Of a stretch of 64,000 bases of DNA, positions 53,055 through 62,324 are shown in pieces. The stretch lies in NCBI RefSeq assembly GCF_030345715.1, contig NZ_JAUASX010000018.1, forward strand, positions 1-64,000, given 5' to 3'. Source of the stretch: Solimonas sp. SE-A11. GTDB taxonomy: Bacteria > Pseudomonadota > Gammaproteobacteria > Nevskiales > Nevskiaceae. The notes under the pieces were generated by a model. The model saw nothing but the letters and a program-made list of their open reading frames with translations, made no database searches and was not told where the DNA came from. How positions within the stretch are numbered: the stretch's first letter is position 1; each line of letters opens with the position of its first letter. The position numbers were made by a program, and so were the translations under genes.

Positions 53055-53440
53055 GGCACTGGCCTCGGCTGGGAGCGGCTTCAGCCGCGAAGTATCCCGC
53101 TGCGCAGCGGTGCTGTGCGGCTGCCCGGCAGGGCTCTTCCATCGATGCCCGGTGTCGCCAGCAAGCTGGCTCCTACAAGTCCCCCCGTAAGAGCCAGCCC
53201 ACTGGCGACACCAGGTTCCGTGGGAATGGCTTCAGCCGTGATCCTGTCCTGCGCCTGGAAGATCGCGGCTGAAGCCGCTCCCACGGGTGGTCCCCGGACT
53301 GGATATCCCGCCGTAGCCGGGAGGGAGCTGGAATCCCCTTCGGAATCGGCCTTCCCGTGGGAGCGACGCGAGTCGCGATCTTCTGCTGGGGCATCCAGGG
53401 CCATCGCGACTCGCGCCGCTTCCACGGCGGCCGGGAACAA
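53055..53440. repeat. Cluster of REP/BIME-like inverted repeats
   Basis: No gene is seen in these 385 bases. Four repeat units occur. A single GGGAGCGGCTTCAGCCGCGA is at 53071-53090. An inverted pair with GGTGTCGCCAG/CTGGCGACACC arms spans 53151-53212 and contains AGCTGGCTCCTAC. A pair with CCGTGGGA...GGCTTCAGCC and GGCTGAAGCC...TCCCACGG arms spans 53218-53286. A pair with CCGTGG...GACGCGAGTCGCGAT arms spans 53355-53427. The units are typical of REP sequences spread by RAYT-type transposases in gammaproteobacteria. Confidence 0.8.
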
Positions 53441-53442
53441 CG

Positions 53443-53470
53443 AAAAAGGGCAGCCCATGGCTGCCCTTTG
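53443..53470 (-). terminator. Intrinsic terminator of the FHA/PP2C/kinase group
   Basis: An 11-bp stem AAAGGGCAGCC/GGCTGCCCTTT (53445-53455 with 53459-53469) with a three-base loop is followed by T-rich sequence on the minus strand. It lies 18 bases after the FHA gene stop. Confidence 0.8.
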
Positions 53471-53487
53471 TCTGACCTGCAGAGGAC

Positions 53488-54237
53488 TCAGATGATCATG
53501 AACTTCATCTGCGTGCCGGCCAGTTCCACCACGTCGCCGTCGCTGAGCTTGCGCGCTTGCGTGTCCAGCGACTGGCCGTTGACCAGGGGCTTGGCGCCGC
53601 CGGCCTGGCCGCCCACGTGGACGATGTAGTAACCGTCGGCGCGGCGGGTGATGGCCGCCACCTGCACGCCGGGTTTGCCGATCGTGGTCAGGGCCTTGGA
53701 CAGCTCCAGTTCCTTGCCCTGGTTCGGGCCGCTCACCACGCGCAGCTTGCCGAGGATCGGCTTGGGCGTGTTGGTCGCGGACAGGCTGGGGGTGGGGGAG
53801 TGGCCGTGTGAATGACCCAGGGAACTGCCCAGCGAGGCCGCAGCGGGCGCCGGGGCGCCCGTCGCCTTGTTGACCTGGGCATCGAAGGCCGCGCCGAACT
53901 GGCCCGGCTTCAGGATCATGGTCTTTTCGAAATCGTCGTCCGCGCCCTGGCCTTCGCCTTCGTAGCGCAGGGTGTTGCGGCCGATGCTGATCACGTCGCC
54001 GTGCGACAGCGGGTGCTTGGCGATCTGCTTGCTGTTGACCTGCGTGCCGTTGGTCGAATCCAGGTCCTCCAGGAAGGAGTCCTGCAGGATCGTGATGACC
54101 ACGGCATGGTGGCCGGAAACGGCCTTGTCGTTGAGCGGGATGTCGTTGTCGGCGTGACGGCCGATGGTCACCCGCTCCTTGCTGAGCGGGAAATCCTTGG
54201 TCTGGCCGCTGCTATCCGTGACGATGAGCTTGCCCAT
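53488..54237 (-). CDS. Tandem-FHA-domain protein
   Basis: The 249-residue protein has a clear phosphothreonine-binding FHA domain at about 1-95 (VTIGRHADNDIPLNDKAVSG, HHAVV, DLDSTNGTQVN). A Ser/Pro/Ala-His linker (about 96-160) and a second, more degenerate FHA-like domain (about 162-249, LTTIGKPGVQVAAITRR, PLVNGQSL) follow. It lacks membrane segments. Thr106 in EKTMILKP, just after the first FHA domain, is a candidate phosphorylation site, by analogy with GarA/OdhI-type proteins. It is the last gene of a leftward trio with a PP2C phosphatase and a kinase, so it is probably the readout of that pair. Confidence 0.88.
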   Translation of the reverse strand: MGKLIVTDSSGQTKDFPLSKERVTIGRHADNDIPLNDKAVSGHHAVVITILQDSFLEDLDSTNGTQVNSKQIAKHPLSHGDVISIGRNTLRYEGEGQGADDDFEKTMILKPGQFGAAFDAQVNKATGAPAPAAASLGSSLGHSHGHSPTPSLSATNTPKPILGKLRVVSGPNQGKELELSKALTTIGKPGVQVAAITRRADGYYIVHVGGQAGGAKPLVNGQSLDTQARKLSDGDVVELAGTQMKFMII

Positions 54238-54244
54238 AGTGTTC

Positions 54245-55066
54245 TCAGAACCACTCCATCAATCGTTCATACCAGCGCCTGCCGCGGGCGAACGACGCGT
54301 CCGCGCGAGCCAGCACCACCGAAACGTTATCCTTGCCGCCGGCTTCATTGGCCAGCCTGATCAATTCTTCTGCCGCACTATCAAGATTATCAGCTAACTT
54401 GCCGAGTGTTAAGCTGATTTTCTCGTCGGAGATCATGTCCGTGAGGCCGTCGGAGGCGATCAGGACGATGTCCCCGACCTCCACCATGTCCTCGATCAGG
54501 TCCACGGTGACGTCCGGTTCCACGCCCAGGGCGCGGGTGACGATGTTCTTGCGAACCAGGCGCTGGGCGTCCTCGCGGGTGTAGTGGCCGCGGGCCACCA
54601 GCTCCTCCAGCAGGGAGTGGTCCCGGGTGATCTGCTCGAGCCTGCCATCCCGGTACCGATACAGGCGGGAATCGCCAACATACGCGATCGACATCCTATC
54701 GTCGTGCATCAGGCAGGTAACGATCGTCGTTCCCATGCCGGCGCACTGCGGTTGGCTCTGCGCCACCTGATAGATCGTCTGGTGGGCGCTCTCCACCGCC
54801 TTGCGCAGAAGCAGGGCTTCCACGCTATGGCCGCTGGCGGTGTCCACCTCGCCACGCTTGAGCTCCTTCCACTCGCGCCGGACCACGTCCAGCACGGTGG
54901 TGGTGGCGATGCCACTGGCGATCTCGCCGGCGTTGTAGCCGCCCATGCCGTCGGCCAGCACCAGCAGGCCCAGGTCACCGTCCTGTTCGACGGCGTCCTC
55001 GTTGTTGTTGCGCATCCTGCCCACGTCGGAGAGCAGGGCGGTGGCCACCTTGTCCTTCAATGTCAT
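54245..55066 (-). CDS. PP2C-family Ser/Thr protein phosphatase
   Basis: The 273-residue soluble phosphatase has the PP2C metal-binding motifs VGRMRNNNEDA, LLVLADGMGGYNAG, GMGTTIVTCL, IAYVGDSRLYR, LIASDGLTDM and AGGKDNVSVVL. It would reverse phosphorylation by the neighbouring kinase. It begins ten bases after the kinase stop and ends seven bases before the FHA gene, so the three are one transcription unit. A short C-terminal extension (ARGRRWYERLMEWF) is basic and aromatic. Confidence 0.93.
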   Translation of the reverse strand: MTLKDKVATALLSDVGRMRNNNEDAVEQDGDLGLLVLADGMGGYNAGEIASGIATTTVLDVVRREWKELKRGEVDTASGHSVEALLLRKAVESAHQTIYQVAQSQPQCAGMGTTIVTCLMHDDRMSIAYVGDSRLYRYRDGRLEQITRDHSLLEELVARGHYTREDAQRLVRKNIVTRALGVEPDVTVDLIEDMVEVGDIVLIASDGLTDMISDEKISLTLGKLADNLDSAAEELIRLANEAGGKDNVSVVLARADASFARGRRWYERLMEWF

Positions 55067-55076
55067 GCCGGTTCTC

Positions 55077-57761
55077 TCAGGTCGGGCCGCCGAGGCCGGA
55101 AAGGATGAAGCGGAGATCGCGCGCCAGTTCGCTGCCGCGCTGGTAGCGCTGCTCCATGTCCTTGTGCAGCGCGCGGTCGATCACGACGTTCACCTTGGGA
55201 GGCAGGTCGGGGCGCAGGCCGCCGGCCGGGGGATGCGGTTCGTTGGCGATCTTGAACATCAGCGTCGCCATCGAGTCCGCCTGGAAGGGCAGCGTGCCGG
55301 TCAGCAGCTGGTACAGCGTTACGCCCAGCGAGAACAGGTCGGAGCGGCCGTCCACGCGCTTGCCGGCGAGCTGCTCGGGCGACATGTAGCTGGGCGTGCC
55401 CAGCACCATGCCGGTCTTGGTCTTGCTGGAGTCGGCGATGCGGGCGATGCCGAAGTCCATCAGCTTGATGGTCTGTGTGGCTTCCACCAGCATCATGTTG
55501 GCCGGCTTGATGTCGCGGTGGACCACGCCGTTGGTGTGGGCGTAGTCCAGGGCGTCGGCGGCGTCGGCCACCAGGCGCAGCACCTCGGGCATCGCCAGAA
55601 GGTTGTTGGCCTTGGTGTGCTTGGTGAGGTCGTGGCCCTTGATGAACTCCATCGCGATGAAGGCGAGGTCATGTTCCTCGCCGGCGTCGTAGATCGACAC
55701 GATGTGCGGGTGCGTCAGGCGGCCGGCGGTCTCGGCTTCGCGGAAGAAGCGCTCCTTGACGCTGGTCAGCTCGTCCGGCTCGAACTCCTGCGACAGCGCC
55801 ATCGTCTTGATCGCCACGGTGCGGCCGATCTTCGGGTCCTTGCCCATGTAGACGATACCCATGGCGCCCTTGCCGAGCTCCTTCTCCACCTGGTACCGGC
55901 CCAGCATCGGCTTCTCGATCTGCTGGGTGGCATCGTTGTCCAGCACCATGGTACCGCCGGGGTGCGAGCGGCCTGCGCCACCGCCCAGAATCACGGTCTC
56001 GGAGAGCTTCTTGGCGCGGTTGAGCTTCTGCTGGACGTCGCGGAAGTCCTTCTGGTGCCCGGCGATGTGCTGGTACACCGACTCGGCCTTGTTGAACTGG
56101 CGCTTGCGCTCGAAGTCCAGCGCGAGGTTGTACATCAGGTCCAGCAGCTTGTCGTCCACCGGCTGCACGCGGCGGAACTTCTCGAAGGCCATGTCGAGCT
56201 GGCCCTGGCCCTGGAAAGCAAGGCCCAGCATCTTGTTGGACTCGGAGTTCTCCACCTCGGTGGTCTGCTTCAGCATCTCGGTGATGCGGAACTTCTTCAC
56301 CGTCATGAAAGCATGGCCGGCCAGCAGGAACACCGCTGGGATCGTCAGCTTGAACCACAGCGCGCTGGAGGCCATCACGCCGATCTGTGTGCCCAGCAGC
56401 GCCAGCACCAGCACCAGGGTCACGCCGGCGGCCAGCGTAGCCTTCATGCGCGGCAGCAGCAGCGCGAGATAGGCCGCCAACATCAGGAACACCACCAGCT
56501 CCAGCCAGCCGGCCCAGGCTGGGCGGGTGAAGTAGTGCTGCTTGAGGATCGAGGAGACCGCGTGCGCCAGCATCGCCACCGGCGTGGTCGAGGCGGACGA
56601 GGGGGTGGCGAAGGTGTCGCCGGTGCCCGGCGCGGTGGTGCCGATCAGCACTACCTTGTCCTTGTACTTGGCCAGCGGGATCTTGCCGGCCAGCACGTCA
56701 TATGCGGAGTCCACCGCGAAGGCGGGCTTGCCTTCCTGGTCACCGTAGAACTGCGTGTACATGCGCAGCGCGTAGTCGGTGCCGATATGGATGCCGCCCA
56801 GCGTTACGCCCTCGCCGAGCTGCACCTGGATGTCCTGCGGCTTCAGGTTCAGCTTGGCGGCCGCTATCATCAGTGACAGCGACGGGTAGAACTCGTCGAA
56901 GTGCTGCAGCACCAGCGGCTCGTAGCGCACGCCGCCATCCACGTCCTGGGCGATGTTGAGGTGGCCCATGCCGGGAGCGGCTTCGCCGACACCCGCCACC
57001 GGCACTTCCACCGAGATGGTGGGGCCGGGCACGGCGCCGTCGGCGCGTGCGCCGATGCGGTCCTGCACGTCCTGCAGGCGGTTGCGGCGCACGTACTCGG
57101 GCAGCGCCTGGTCCGGCCGGCCCTGGGGGCGGCCCTCCTTGAACAGGATCGGCAGCACGACGTTGCCGGAGGCCACGGCGGCGCCCAGCACGGAGTCGGT
57201 GGTGCCGCCGGCCTTGGCGCCGGCTTCGAGTTGCGCCAGCAGCGCTTCCATCGCCGGGCGGTACTTGGTGGCCAGCGCGGAATCCTTGTAGGTCTGCGCG
57301 ATGTTGACGATGGCCGGCGAGCGCGTGGTCTTGGCGGTCTCGTCCAGCATGATGCCGAAGGTCTCGGCCTCGGCCGGGATGTCCTGCACCAGCGGCGAGG
57401 CCTTGAGCTCGGCCAGGATGGCATTGAAGGTTTCGGCGGAGCTGCCGGCGTCGGCCTCGAAGTACAGCATGGTGGCGCCGATGACCTTGGCGCCGCCCTC
57501 GTGCAGCTTGTTGATCAGCTCGGCCTGCTGGTTGCGCGGCCAGGGCCAGCGGCCCAAGTTGGCGATGGACTGCTCGTCGATCGCGACGATAGCGACATCT
57601 TCGGACGGGGCGAGGTCGCGCGACCGCACACCCACGTCGTAGGTGCTGCGCTCCAGGGACTGGAAGGCATCGCCGAAGACACCCCAGGCCAGCAGGGCGA
57701 AGACCAGCGAGAAGGCTACCGCCGCGAACCAGTCTTTCGACCAGAAGCTATTCTTTTGCAC
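55077..57761 (-). CDS. CHASE2-domain Ser/Thr protein kinase (membrane sensor)
   Basis: The 894-residue protein has an N-terminal transmembrane helix (about 10-30), a periplasmic CHASE2 sensor domain (about 35-400), three transmembrane helices (about 415-490), a cytoplasmic helical linker with TPR-like character (about 510-590), and a C-terminal Hanks-type kinase (about 620-885). Kinase residues are complete: GKGAMGIVYMG, VAIK, HRDIKPANMM, MDFGIAR and GTPSYMSPEQ. GGTMVL at about 602-607 (Thr604), between linker and kinase, resembles the TMIL site of the FHA protein. CHASE2 ligands are generally unknown. It heads the kinase-PP2C-FHA unit and is divergent from radA. Confidence 0.92.
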   Translation of the reverse strand: MQKNSFWSKDWFAAVAFSLVFALLAWGVFGDAFQSLERSTYDVGVRSRDLAPSEDVAIVAIDEQSIANLGRWPWPRNQQAELINKLHEGGAKVIGATMLYFEADAGSSAETFNAILAELKASPLVQDIPAEAETFGIMLDETAKTTRSPAIVNIAQTYKDSALATKYRPAMEALLAQLEAGAKAGGTTDSVLGAAVASGNVVLPILFKEGRPQGRPDQALPEYVRRNRLQDVQDRIGARADGAVPGPTISVEVPVAGVGEAAPGMGHLNIAQDVDGGVRYEPLVLQHFDEFYPSLSLMIAAAKLNLKPQDIQVQLGEGVTLGGIHIGTDYALRMYTQFYGDQEGKPAFAVDSAYDVLAGKIPLAKYKDKVVLIGTTAPGTGDTFATPSSASTTPVAMLAHAVSSILKQHYFTRPAWAGWLELVVFLMLAAYLALLLPRMKATLAAGVTLVLVLALLGTQIGVMASSALWFKLTIPAVFLLAGHAFMTVKKFRITEMLKQTTEVENSESNKMLGLAFQGQGQLDMAFEKFRRVQPVDDKLLDLMYNLALDFERKRQFNKAESVYQHIAGHQKDFRDVQQKLNRAKKLSETVILGGGAGRSHPGGTMVLDNDATQQIEKPMLGRYQVEKELGKGAMGIVYMGKDPKIGRTVAIKTMALSQEFEPDELTSVKERFFREAETAGRLTHPHIVSIYDAGEEHDLAFIAMEFIKGHDLTKHTKANNLLAMPEVLRLVADAADALDYAHTNGVVHRDIKPANMMLVEATQTIKLMDFGIARIADSSKTKTGMVLGTPSYMSPEQLAGKRVDGRSDLFSLGVTLYQLLTGTLPFQADSMATLMFKIANEPHPPAGGLRPDLPPKVNVVIDRALHKDMEQRYQRGSELARDLRFILSGLGGPT

Positions 57762-57850
57762 GAGCTACGTCCCCCCGCAGTTGTGCTCTTCGGCTCATAC
57801 TAACTCAAGTATCTCCGATATTAGTTCCTCAGAAAACAAGAATATGTGAG

Positions 57851-59227
57851 ATGGGTTCCAGAACGAAAACTCAATACGTCTGCCAGTCCTGCGGCTCCTC
57901 CAGCCCCAAGTGGATCGGCCAGTGCCCCGACTGCTCCGCCTGGAACACGCTGGTGGAGGCGCGTGTCGACGCCTCCGTCGCCAAGGCTGCCGCCAAGTCC
58001 CGCGGCGGCGGCATCAGCGGCACGGCCGGCGGGCGGGTGCAGTCGCTGCGCGAGGTCGACATGCGCGAGACGCCGCGCACCACCACCGGCCTGTCGGAAA
58101 TGGACCGGGTGCTGGGCGGCGGCATCGTCCCTGGTGCGGTGATCCTGATCGGCGGCGACCCGGGCATCGGCAAGTCCACCCTGCTGCTGCAGGTCCTGGC
58201 CAGCGTGCAGCCGCACCTGAAGACCCTGTACGTCACCGGTGAGGAGTCACTGACCCAGGTCCACCTGCGCGCGCACCGCCTGGGGCTGCCGGAGCTGGAT
58301 CTGCCGGTGCTGGCCGAGACCGGCGTGGAGGAAATCCTGGCCCAGATCGCCCAGCACCGTCCCGGGCTGGTGGTGATCGACTCCATCCAGACCCTGTACA
58401 CCGACTCGCTTGATTCGGCGCCCGGCTCGGTCTCGCAGTTGCGCGAGTGCGCGGCGCAGCTGGTGCGCCACGCCAAGGCCAGCCATACCGCCGTGATCTT
58501 GGTGGGCCACGTCACCAAGGAAGGCGCCATCGCCGGACCGCGCGTGCTGGAGCACATGGTGGACTCGGTGCTGTACTTCGAGCACGACCCCGGCTCGCGC
58601 TTCCGCATCATCCGCGCGGTGAAGAACCGCTTCGGTGCCGTCAACGAACTGGGCGTGTTCGCCATGGGCGACGACGGCCTCAAGGAGGTCAGCAATCCCT
58701 CCGCGCTGTTCCTGTCGCGTCACGAGCAGCCGGTGCCGGGCTCGGTGGTCACGGTCACGCGCCAGGGCAGCCGCCCACTGCTGGTGGAGGTGCAGGCCCT
58801 CGTGGACCGCTCCCTGGCCGGCACCCCGCGCCGCGTGACCCTGGGCCTGGAGGGCAACCGCCTGAACATGCTGCTGGCGGTGCTGCATCGCCACGGTGGC
58901 ATTCCCCTGGGTGACCAGGACGTGTTCGCCAACGTGGTCGGCGGCATGCGCATCCAGGAGCCGGCGGCGGACCTGCCGCTGGTACTGGCCGTGCTGTCCT
59001 CGTTCCGCAACCGGCCGATGCCGAACGACCTGGTGGTCTTCGGCGAGATGGGGCTGGCGGGAGAGGTGAGGCCGGTGGCGGGGGGCGAGGAGCGCCTGGC
59101 CGAGGCTGCCAAGCACGGCTTCCGCCGCGCCATCGTGCCGGAGGCCAACAGGCCCCGGAAGTCGGTGAGGCTGGATATCGAGGTGATCCCGGTAGCGCGG
59201 CTGGAGCAGGCACTGGCGGTGCTTTAG
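57851..59227 (+). CDS. radA: DNA repair protein RadA
   Basis: RadA (Sms) is a RecA-related branch-migration helicase in recombinational repair. The 458-residue protein has a C4 zinc finger (CQSCGSSSPKWIGQCPDC, about 11-28), the ATPase core with Walker A GGDPGIGKSTLLLQ (about 100-113), the RadA-specific KNRFG motif (about 258-262), and a Lon-protease-like C-terminal domain (about 290-458). It is 90 bases from the divergent kinase gene. Confidence 0.96.
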   Translation: MGSRTKTQYVCQSCGSSSPKWIGQCPDCSAWNTLVEARVDASVAKAAAKSRGGGISGTAGGRVQSLREVDMRETPRTTTGLSEMDRVLGGGIVPGAVILIGGDPGIGKSTLLLQVLASVQPHLKTLYVTGEESLTQVHLRAHRLGLPELDLPVLAETGVEEILAQIAQHRPGLVVIDSIQTLYTDSLDSAPGSVSQLRECAAQLVRHAKASHTAVILVGHVTKEGAIAGPRVLEHMVDSVLYFEHDPGSRFRIIRAVKNRFGAVNELGVFAMGDDGLKEVSNPSALFLSRHEQPVPGSVVTVTRQGSRPLLVEVQALVDRSLAGTPRRVTLGLEGNRLNMLLAVLHRHGGIPLGDQDVFANVVGGMRIQEPAADLPLVLAVLSSFRNRPMPNDLVVFGEMGLAGEVRPVAGGEERLAEAAKHGFRRAIVPEANRPRKSVRLDIEVIPVARLEQALAVL

Positions 59228-59236
59228 ACCTGCATT

Positions 59237-59263
59237 CCCTCTCCCCGCTTGCGGAGAGAGGGG
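59237..59263. repeat. Dispersed CCCTCTCC palindrome
   Basis: CCCTCTCCCCGC/GCGGAGAGAGGG with a TT centre lies between the convergent radA and CorC-like genes. It is the same kind of palindrome as at 43613 and 12393 and may serve as a terminator for both genes. Confidence 0.6.
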
Positions 59264-59282
59264 ACAAGGGCAGCGGTGTTCG

Positions 59283-60560
59283 CTAGGCAGCGGCCCGCTG
59301 CTCGCCCGGAGGCCGCACCCTCGCCGATTTCACTGCGTTGGCCCGGGTCTCGGTGATCTCGAATTCGTAGCCCTTGATGGTGATGCGGCGGCCGGCCTGG
59401 GGCATGGTCTCCAGCTTTTCCAGCACCAGACCGTTGACGGTCTTGGGGCCGTCCAGGGGCAGCTTCCAGCCCAGGTTCTTGTTGAGGCTGCGGATGGTCA
59501 CCGAGCCGTTGACGCGGTAGCAGCCGTCGGGGTCGGCGTAGACGTTCTTGATGCGGGTGGCGGGGTCGGAGGTGAACTCGCCCACCACTTCCTCGAGGAT
59601 GTCCTCCAGTGTCACCAGGCCCTGGATGTCGCCGTATTCGTCCACCACGAAGCCGATGCGGCGCTTCTGGTTCTGGAAGTTGAGCAGCTGCTGGTTCAGC
59701 GGCGTGCCCTCGGGGATGAAGTAGGGCTCGCTGGCCAGGCCCACCAGGCTGTGCGGGTCCAGGTTGTTCTCTGCGGCCAGGCGCACCACGCGACGCAGGT
59801 GGATCACGCCGCGCAGGTTGTCGATGGAGCCGTCGAACACCGGCAGGCGGGTGTGCTGGCTGTCCACGATCGCGGCGCGCACCTGCTCCCAGGGCTCGGA
59901 GATGTCGATGCCGGTGATCTCGTTACGCGGCACCATGATGTCCTCGACCGTTTCCTTCTCCAGGTCCAGGATGGAGAGCAGCATCTTCTGGTGACGGTGC
60001 GGGATCATGGCGCCGGCCTCGGCGACCACGGTGCGCAGCTCCTCGGCACTGAGGCTGTGCTGTGCCGCTTCCTCGGGGGAGACGCCCAGCAGGCGCAGCA
60101 GGTTGTTGCCGATCAGGTTGACCAGCCACACTAGCGGGAATAGCAGGCGTTGCAGCGGCCAGAGGACATAGGCAGCCGGCAGGCCCAGGCGCTCGGGATG
60201 AATGGCGGACAGCGTCTTGGGCGTGACCTCGCCGAAGATCAGCAGCAGCAGCGTCACCGCGCCGGTGGCCACGGCGATACCGGTTTCGCCCGGGAACAGG
60301 CGCAGGCCTATCAGCGTGGCGATCGACGCCGCCAGCGTGTTCACGAAGTTGTTGCCCAGCAGGATGGTGCCGATCAGGCGGTCCGGGCGCTCAAGCAGGC
60401 TTTGCGCCAGTCGCGCGGAACGTTCCCCCTTCTTGGCGCGCGTGCGCAGGCGGTAGCGGTTCATCGTCATCAGCCCGGTTTCGGAGCCGGAGAAGAATGC
60501 CGACAGCAGCAACATCAAGATGAGGAGTCCGAAGAGGACCCACAGGGGGATGGCGTCCAA
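59283..60560 (-). CDS. CorC/HlyC-family membrane protein (DUF21 plus CBS)
   Basis: The 425-residue protein has an N-terminal DUF21/CNNM membrane domain (about 1-190, four helices, LSAFFSGSETGLM and GEVTPKTLS), a CBS pair (about 205-330, VEDIMVPRNEITGID and FVVDEYGDIQGLVTLEDILEE), and a C-terminal CorC_HlyC domain (about 345-415). It resembles E. coli YfjD and the CorB group, implicated in magnesium or cobalt export. The exact ion is not determined. The neighbour ypjD-like gene lies upstream on the same strand, 88 bases away, the usual arrangement near ffh. Confidence 0.88.
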   Translation of the reverse strand: MDAIPLWVLFGLLILMLLLSAFFSGSETGLMTMNRYRLRTRAKKGERSARLAQSLLERPDRLIGTILLGNNFVNTLAASIATLIGLRLFPGETGIAVATGAVTLLLLIFGEVTPKTLSAIHPERLGLPAAYVLWPLQRLLFPLVWLVNLIGNNLLRLLGVSPEEAAQHSLSAEELRTVVAEAGAMIPHRHQKMLLSILDLEKETVEDIMVPRNEITGIDISEPWEQVRAAIVDSQHTRLPVFDGSIDNLRGVIHLRRVVRLAAENNLDPHSLVGLASEPYFIPEGTPLNQQLLNFQNQKRRIGFVVDEYGDIQGLVTLEDILEEVVGEFTSDPATRIKNVYADPDGCYRVNGSVTIRSLNKNLGWKLPLDGPKTVNGLVLEKLETMPQAGRRITIKGYEFEITETRANAVKSARVRPPGEQRAAA

Positions 60561-60648
60561 GATCGCGCGGTCAGTCTTTGGCCGTGTGGACTTCTATCTA
60601 TGCGGCCCGGAGGGCTGCTGTCAATGAGGCTGACATGAGGTATACCGC

Positions 60649-61446
60649 CTAACTCCAGTGCTTGCCTAGGAATTGTTCCAACACCAGCTTGCTGCCGAAG
60701 TACGCCAGGATGAGCACGGCGTAGCCAGCCAGCGACCAGCGGATGGCGGTGCGGCCGCGCCAGCCGTAGCGCCAGCGCCCCCACAGCAAGGTGCCGAAGA
60801 TCAACCAGGCACTGATCGACAGCACGGTCTTGTGGGCCAGGTGCTGTGCGAACCAGTCGTGCACGAACCACAGGCCCGACAGCAGGGTCAGGGACAGCAG
60901 CAGAAAGCCGATAGCGATCAATTGGAACAGCAGCCGCTCCATGGTCTGCAGCGGCGGCATGCCGCCGAGCAGCAGGCGGCTGAGATCGTGGCGGTGCAGC
61001 AGACGGTCCTGCAGGGCCAGCGCACCGGCCTGCATTGCGGCGATGGTGAGCAGCCCGGCCGAGAATAGCGACAGGATGATGTGCCAGCGCAGCTTCCAGT
61101 CGGCCACCGGCGCGGCGTCCAGCAGGCTGGGGTCCAGGGCGGCCCAGAGGGCGGCCAGGCCGGTCAGGGGGTAGATCGTCAGGCCCAGGGAGCGCAGCGG
61201 CTCGCGCCAGGACAGCAGCCACAGCAGCACGGCGGACTGCAGAGTGAACAGCGAGGCCGCTTCTGGCAGGCCGATGCGGATCGCGCCGCCCTGCAGGGCC
61301 TGGTGGCCCAGCACGCCGGCATGCAGCACGATGGCCGCGGAGGCCAGCGACCGCTCCAGCGGGCTGTCGGTCTGAGGGTTACGCCAGATCAGCCAGCCGC
61401 AAGCGGCGTACAGCAGAACGGCAATGAGAATCAGTGCTAATGTCAT
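60649..61446 (-). CDS. YpjD-like cytochrome c assembly (CcsA-family) protein
   Basis: The 265-residue inner-membrane protein has about eight transmembrane helices and the CcsA/CcmC-family core, with candidate heme-ligand histidines in WHIILSLFSAG and FAQHLAHKTVLS. Proteins of this kind are encoded beside ffh in many gammaproteobacteria, together with the CorC-like gene. Their link to cytochrome c maturation is by homology only. Confidence 0.85.
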   Translation of the reverse strand: MTLALILIAVLLYAACGWLIWRNPQTDSPLERSLASAAIVLHAGVLGHQALQGGAIRIGLPEAASLFTLQSAVLLWLLSWREPLRSLGLTIYPLTGLAALWAALDPSLLDAAPVADWKLRWHIILSLFSAGLLTIAAMQAGALALQDRLLHRHDLSRLLLGGMPPLQTMERLLFQLIAIGFLLLSLTLLSGLWFVHDWFAQHLAHKTVLSISAWLIFGTLLWGRWRYGWRGRTAIRWSLAGYAVLILAYFGSKLVLEQFLGKHWS

Positions 61447-61556
61447 GGGGTCTCCAGCATAACCGAATCCCTTGCGATGTGACGCAAGCCGCGGTTGAGG
61501 GTGCGGACCCCTATGCTAGGATCAAAAAAATACAAACTTTTAAGACAACGGAACGC

Positions 61557-62324
61557 ATGCGGATCAAAGTCCTGGGCTGCAGCGGGGGAGTGGGGCCGGG
61601 CCTGCGTACCACCAGCCTGCTGGTGGACGACGAGATCCTGATCGATGCGGGAACGGGCGTCGGCGACCTGTCGCTGGCGCAGCAGCGCCGCATCAGCCAT
61701 GTCTTCCTGTCGCACTCCCATCTCGACCACGTCTGTGGCCTGGCTTTCATGGCCGACAACCTGTTCGACCTGATCGATCGGCCGGTCGTTGTCCATGCCA
61801 CCCGGCAGACCCTGGACGCGGTGCGCCAGCACATCTTCAACTGGACCATCTGGCCCGACTTCTCCAAGTTGCCCAACGAGGAGCGGCCGCTGCTGCGCTT
61901 CGACCAGATCGAGGTGGGGCAGCCCACCGACCTGGGCGGCGACCGGCGCCTGACGGCCTTCAAGGTGCTGCACACCGTCCCGGCCGTGGGCTATGCCCTG
62001 GAGAGCCCCAACGGCACCTTCGCCTTCAGCGGCGACACCTGGGCCAACGACGACATCTGGGCCTTCCTCAACGGCCTGCCGCGGCTCGACAAGCTGATGA
62101 TCGAGATCGCCTTTCCGGACGAGCAGGAGGAACTGGGGGCGGCCTCGCGCCACTTCACCCCCAGCCTGCTGGCCTCGGAGCTGCGCAAGCTGCGGCATCA
62201 CCCCGAGCTGTTCCTGACCCACCACAAGCCGGGTTGCGAGCAGCTGATCGAGAAGCAGTGCCGCACCGCGCTGAAGGATTGGCGCTACCACCACCTCCAG
62301 CGCGGCGATCTGATCACCTCCTGA
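61557..62324 (+). CDS. Metallo-beta-lactamase-fold hydrolase
   Basis: The 255-residue protein has the MBL-fold metal motif SHSHLDHVCGL (about 60-70), an ILIDAGTGVGDLS strand-loop, a later FSGDTWANDD Asp, and a C-terminal THHKPG His. It resembles the 3',5'-cyclic-nucleotide phosphodiesterase class II/ribonuclease Z-like group. Cyclic AMP phosphodiesterase activity is possible but not shown by sequence. The ATG at 61557 gives MRIKVLGCSGGVGPG, the natural start. TATGCTA at about 61512 could be a -10 element. Confidence 0.82.
   Translation: MRIKVLGCSGGVGPGLRTTSLLVDDEILIDAGTGVGDLSLAQQRRISHVFLSHSHLDHVCGLAFMADNLFDLIDRPVVVHATRQTLDAVRQHIFNWTIWPDFSKLPNEERPLLRFDQIEVGQPTDLGGDRRLTAFKVLHTVPAVGYALESPNGTFAFSGDTWANDDIWAFLNGLPRLDKLMIEIAFPDEQEELGAASRHFTPSLLASELRKLRHHPELFLTHHKPGCEQLIEKQCRTALKDWRYHHLQRGDLITS

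Noticed and set aside
53055-53440. CRISPR array
   Set aside because: The repeats are inverted pairs of differing type and spacing, which is the REP/BIME pattern.
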